Source: Phoronis australis
Lineage: Eukaryota; Phoronida; Phoronidae
NCBI GenBank assembly: GCA_002633005.1
Contig: NMRA01000239.1
Coordinates: forward strand, 64,001 to 124,000
Length of the DNA: 60,000 nt
Direction of reading: 5' to 3'
Both the position numbers and the translations under genes were made by a program. The notes beneath the pieces were generated by a model. It was not told where the DNA came from. It saw only the letters and a list, made by a program, of their open reading frames with translations, and did not search any database. Every line of letters starts with the position of its first letter. The first letter of the stretch is position 1. Of the stretch, positions 57,576 to 60,000 are shown piece after piece.

Positions 57576-60000
57576 AAGTCTTGCTTTTTAGCGAGGCCCT
57601 GGCGTTCCTGAAGGTGTTCGGCTGATATACTCAACGTTTGGAAGATTGGCAACTAACCTTGATACAAAATCATTCGCGCACCCAGCCTTAAAATTGGGGG
57701 GGGGCTCTGATTTTTGAGAATGTGGGCCTTTTACTAAGATTCACAGGGGACTTTCAACTGAGCGCTGAATCGTGCATTCGTCGACTTTTGTTAGTTCCTG
57801 TTTTTATTGGACCTTCATTGTCTCGTTTTCTACTTTATTTCGGAGTTTTCCCTGAGGCGGATTTTCATTTTATCTACTTCGCCACATTGGTGGGGGGGGG
57901 GTCGAAAGAGCTCCCCTAATCCCCCTGGGTCAGTGCGCGAATGCCCCAGCGAGGTCCTTGATGAACTCAGTCGAAACCGATGAAATTTAATTTTAATACT
58001 TAAAAGTATAGATATATATATAGCTCATTGGTCAAAAGAGTACAGCACATTTGTGCTCCTGCGCCCATGATCTATATAGCTCATTGGACGAAACAGTACA
58101 TCACTTTTGTGCTCCTGCGTGCTCAAATCGTGACCACGGGTTGAGCTTGAAGCCACAAATCGTTCACATTGTGAGTAAGTGTAAATGCAGCTTAAAGAAT
58201 CGTTGCCGGGTCCTTCACATGCGTAGATGAAACGGCATCTAGCGACAACTGCGTTCGAGTGACCCGAGGAAGGCCACAACATTGTTGTGGCATGGAAAGA
58301 AACCGAGGCTACTTTTTCAAAACCAGAAATCGTCTCGCAAAAAGCAACCAGAAGTTCAGAAAGCACTATTTGAAAATCACCCCAAAAAAGTTACACGAAG
58401 TGTATGAGCACAATATAGCCCAATAGCAGAATCTTGGAAATCATAGTGTGATGTCGAAAGAAATCCGGAAGGGATTTTCCTTGTGGCTTACCATAGTAAA
58501 GCTACTAAGCCTTGGGAACAATACCATCCTTCAGTTGGGAGTACTGATATACACCAAAACACTGTGGCCCCGAAAGACAGGTCAATGGACGAAAGAGTGA
58601 TAGCAAGCAGCAGACTTTGGTACCTTGTTTCTCAATCACGACTTTTGAATCTTACATACCGTGAATTTTCGAAAAAATAAGTCCACCCAAAGGTACGCCC
58701 ATGGGCCGGGGCGTGTTTTCGGAAAAAATACAGAGGTACACCTAAAAAATAAAATTGCCACTAGGGGGAAATAAGTACAAATTTTGAACGCTCAGACGAT
58801 TGACAATAAAATTACTCAGAAACTTTCAAGTCAGTACTGAGACGCTATTTTCACATCACCACTGACAAAACGTTAACATTTATATAAGCAAACTGACGTC
58901 TTGTATCAAATTAAATGTCACAAGTCTTTGTAAATATTCATAACGACAACATAACTTAATGCTAAAAAGCCGCTGACCATACCGCAGCTGAACATACGGA
59001 TTTAGGCCCATGCACACATATACATATTCCAATAACGAAATTTTGTCAAAAATATAATTTTGCTAAAATGTTTTACAAGCTTCAATTACAGGCGTATCTT
59101 CAAGGGGAAGGCAACCGATTGCTGGTTATCTTAAATAAATTTCCAAGTTCATACGTTCCTCCCGGATTCTAACTAATCATGCATGCCTTAGCTCTGGGAG
59201 TCACGTTCGCGGCACAAATCTTTCCTCGCAAGCTTCTGATTACACGTACTTCGACCACGTTTGGCATCGGATTGAGTAGGTACGCAAGCTCACCACTGTT
59301 GAAATCCAAAATGAAGCGCTGGCTTCTTAGCCCAAGAGTTTTCGATCGTGAAACCGGCAGCTGCTACGTAACTCTAAAAGTACATCATTCCCGAGCATAT
59401 GCCCTGCGACATTGGAGATCAACGGCTTTGATGGTCTTGTGACCCACGGCACACAGGCATCTTTCAGTTCTGGAACTCTAAGGCTAATATGTACCTATCC
59501 TAAGAAGCACGAGTTCAACGCGTGTAACTGTAGAAATCTGGGTGTGGTCTGCTCAGAAAAAAACGTCTGAACTCCTTTTATTTCCAGGGGCCATCCACTG
59601 GATCTACTATGGTGCAAAAATATACATATAAAGTCCTCAACTGACTGATCTCATTTGTGCTTCAAGACTAAGCCCGCAAGGAAAGAAGGTTTGAAAACTG
59701 AGAACATTTCGGTATATGTCATTCATGGACACTTTGCCGGCCGGTCATAACTGTGACTGGACGTTTAGTTTTGCGAAAGTGGCTGTGTGCCAAATAATTC
59801 TAAAAAAGCACCACTGTTGAAATCCATCGGAAATTACGCAGTCATGCCACACAAAGGAGTAGGGTTACTGCGCTTTTGAACGCAGACTTCGTACCAAAAT
59901 GCAATGCATATTACTCAACATAAACTTCACTTGGCCGTTTAGCTACTTGCAACCTGAAAAGGAGGACCTGGTGTCGGACATTGGTGATAGTCGGAGTCTA
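57576..60000. repeat. second copy of the duplication, running off the window
   Basis: Follows the lone n at 57571. Matches 52502 onward with frequent small indels and two large deletions relative to copy 1. Small indels here disrupt the reading frames that are open at 53241-53645 and 56087-56326, which argues against coding function in either copy. Confidence 0.8.

Overview
This is animal (metazoan) genomic DNA. The genes are split into short exons with GT/AG introns, the introns and intergenic DNA are full of small inverted-repeat and tRNA-derived elements, and every recognisable protein is eukaryotic. A polymorphic marine invertebrate fits best. The window holds several overlapping contig ends laid in tandem and separated by a lone n, which look like unmerged alleles. 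Species cannot be fixed from the sequence. A MOZART2 gene is compatible with, but does not prove, a deuterostome.

Layout. 1-2536 (+): 3' end of an ankyrin-repeat/SOCS-box gene. 2.5-5.7 kb: intergenic DNA with a MITE. 5724-15433 (-): complete 8-exon RSRC2-like SR-rich gene (480 aa). 15434-15616: a 183-bp divergent promoter with a perfect CRE. 15617-20010 (+): 5-exon CCDC86/Cgr1-like gene (122 aa). 20.6-22.0 kb: a repeat block between convergent genes. 22700-28801 (-) and 39216-44244 (-): two fructose-bisphosphate aldolase paralogues in the same orientation with identical exon boundaries. 31-39 kb: an RT relic, inverted repeats and SINEs. 49440-50253 (-): two-exon MOZART2 gene. 51736-51993 (+): possible small two-span membrane protein. 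52.5-60 kb: repeats, with the last 2.4 kb a second copy of sequence beginning at 52.5 kb.

The most striking non-genic signal is a dispersed repeat at 13.1-13.7, 20.6-22.0, 25.5-27.3, about 49.0 and 54.8-55.6 kb, with a scrap at 58.7 kb. It carries many co-oriented copies of a 14-mer of the type CCACTAGGGGGCAC or CCACTAGGTGGCGC every 90-155 bp. Six copies fit the CTCF core consensus exactly and many others differ by one or two bases. A second notable structure is a foldback element whose arms enclose the 3' half of a tRNA.

The genes serve mostly housekeeping roles (RNA-associated SR protein, nucleolar protein, glycolysis, gamma-tubulin complex, ubiquitin-ligase adaptor). They do not form one pathway, and no operon-like or CRISPR-like system is present.
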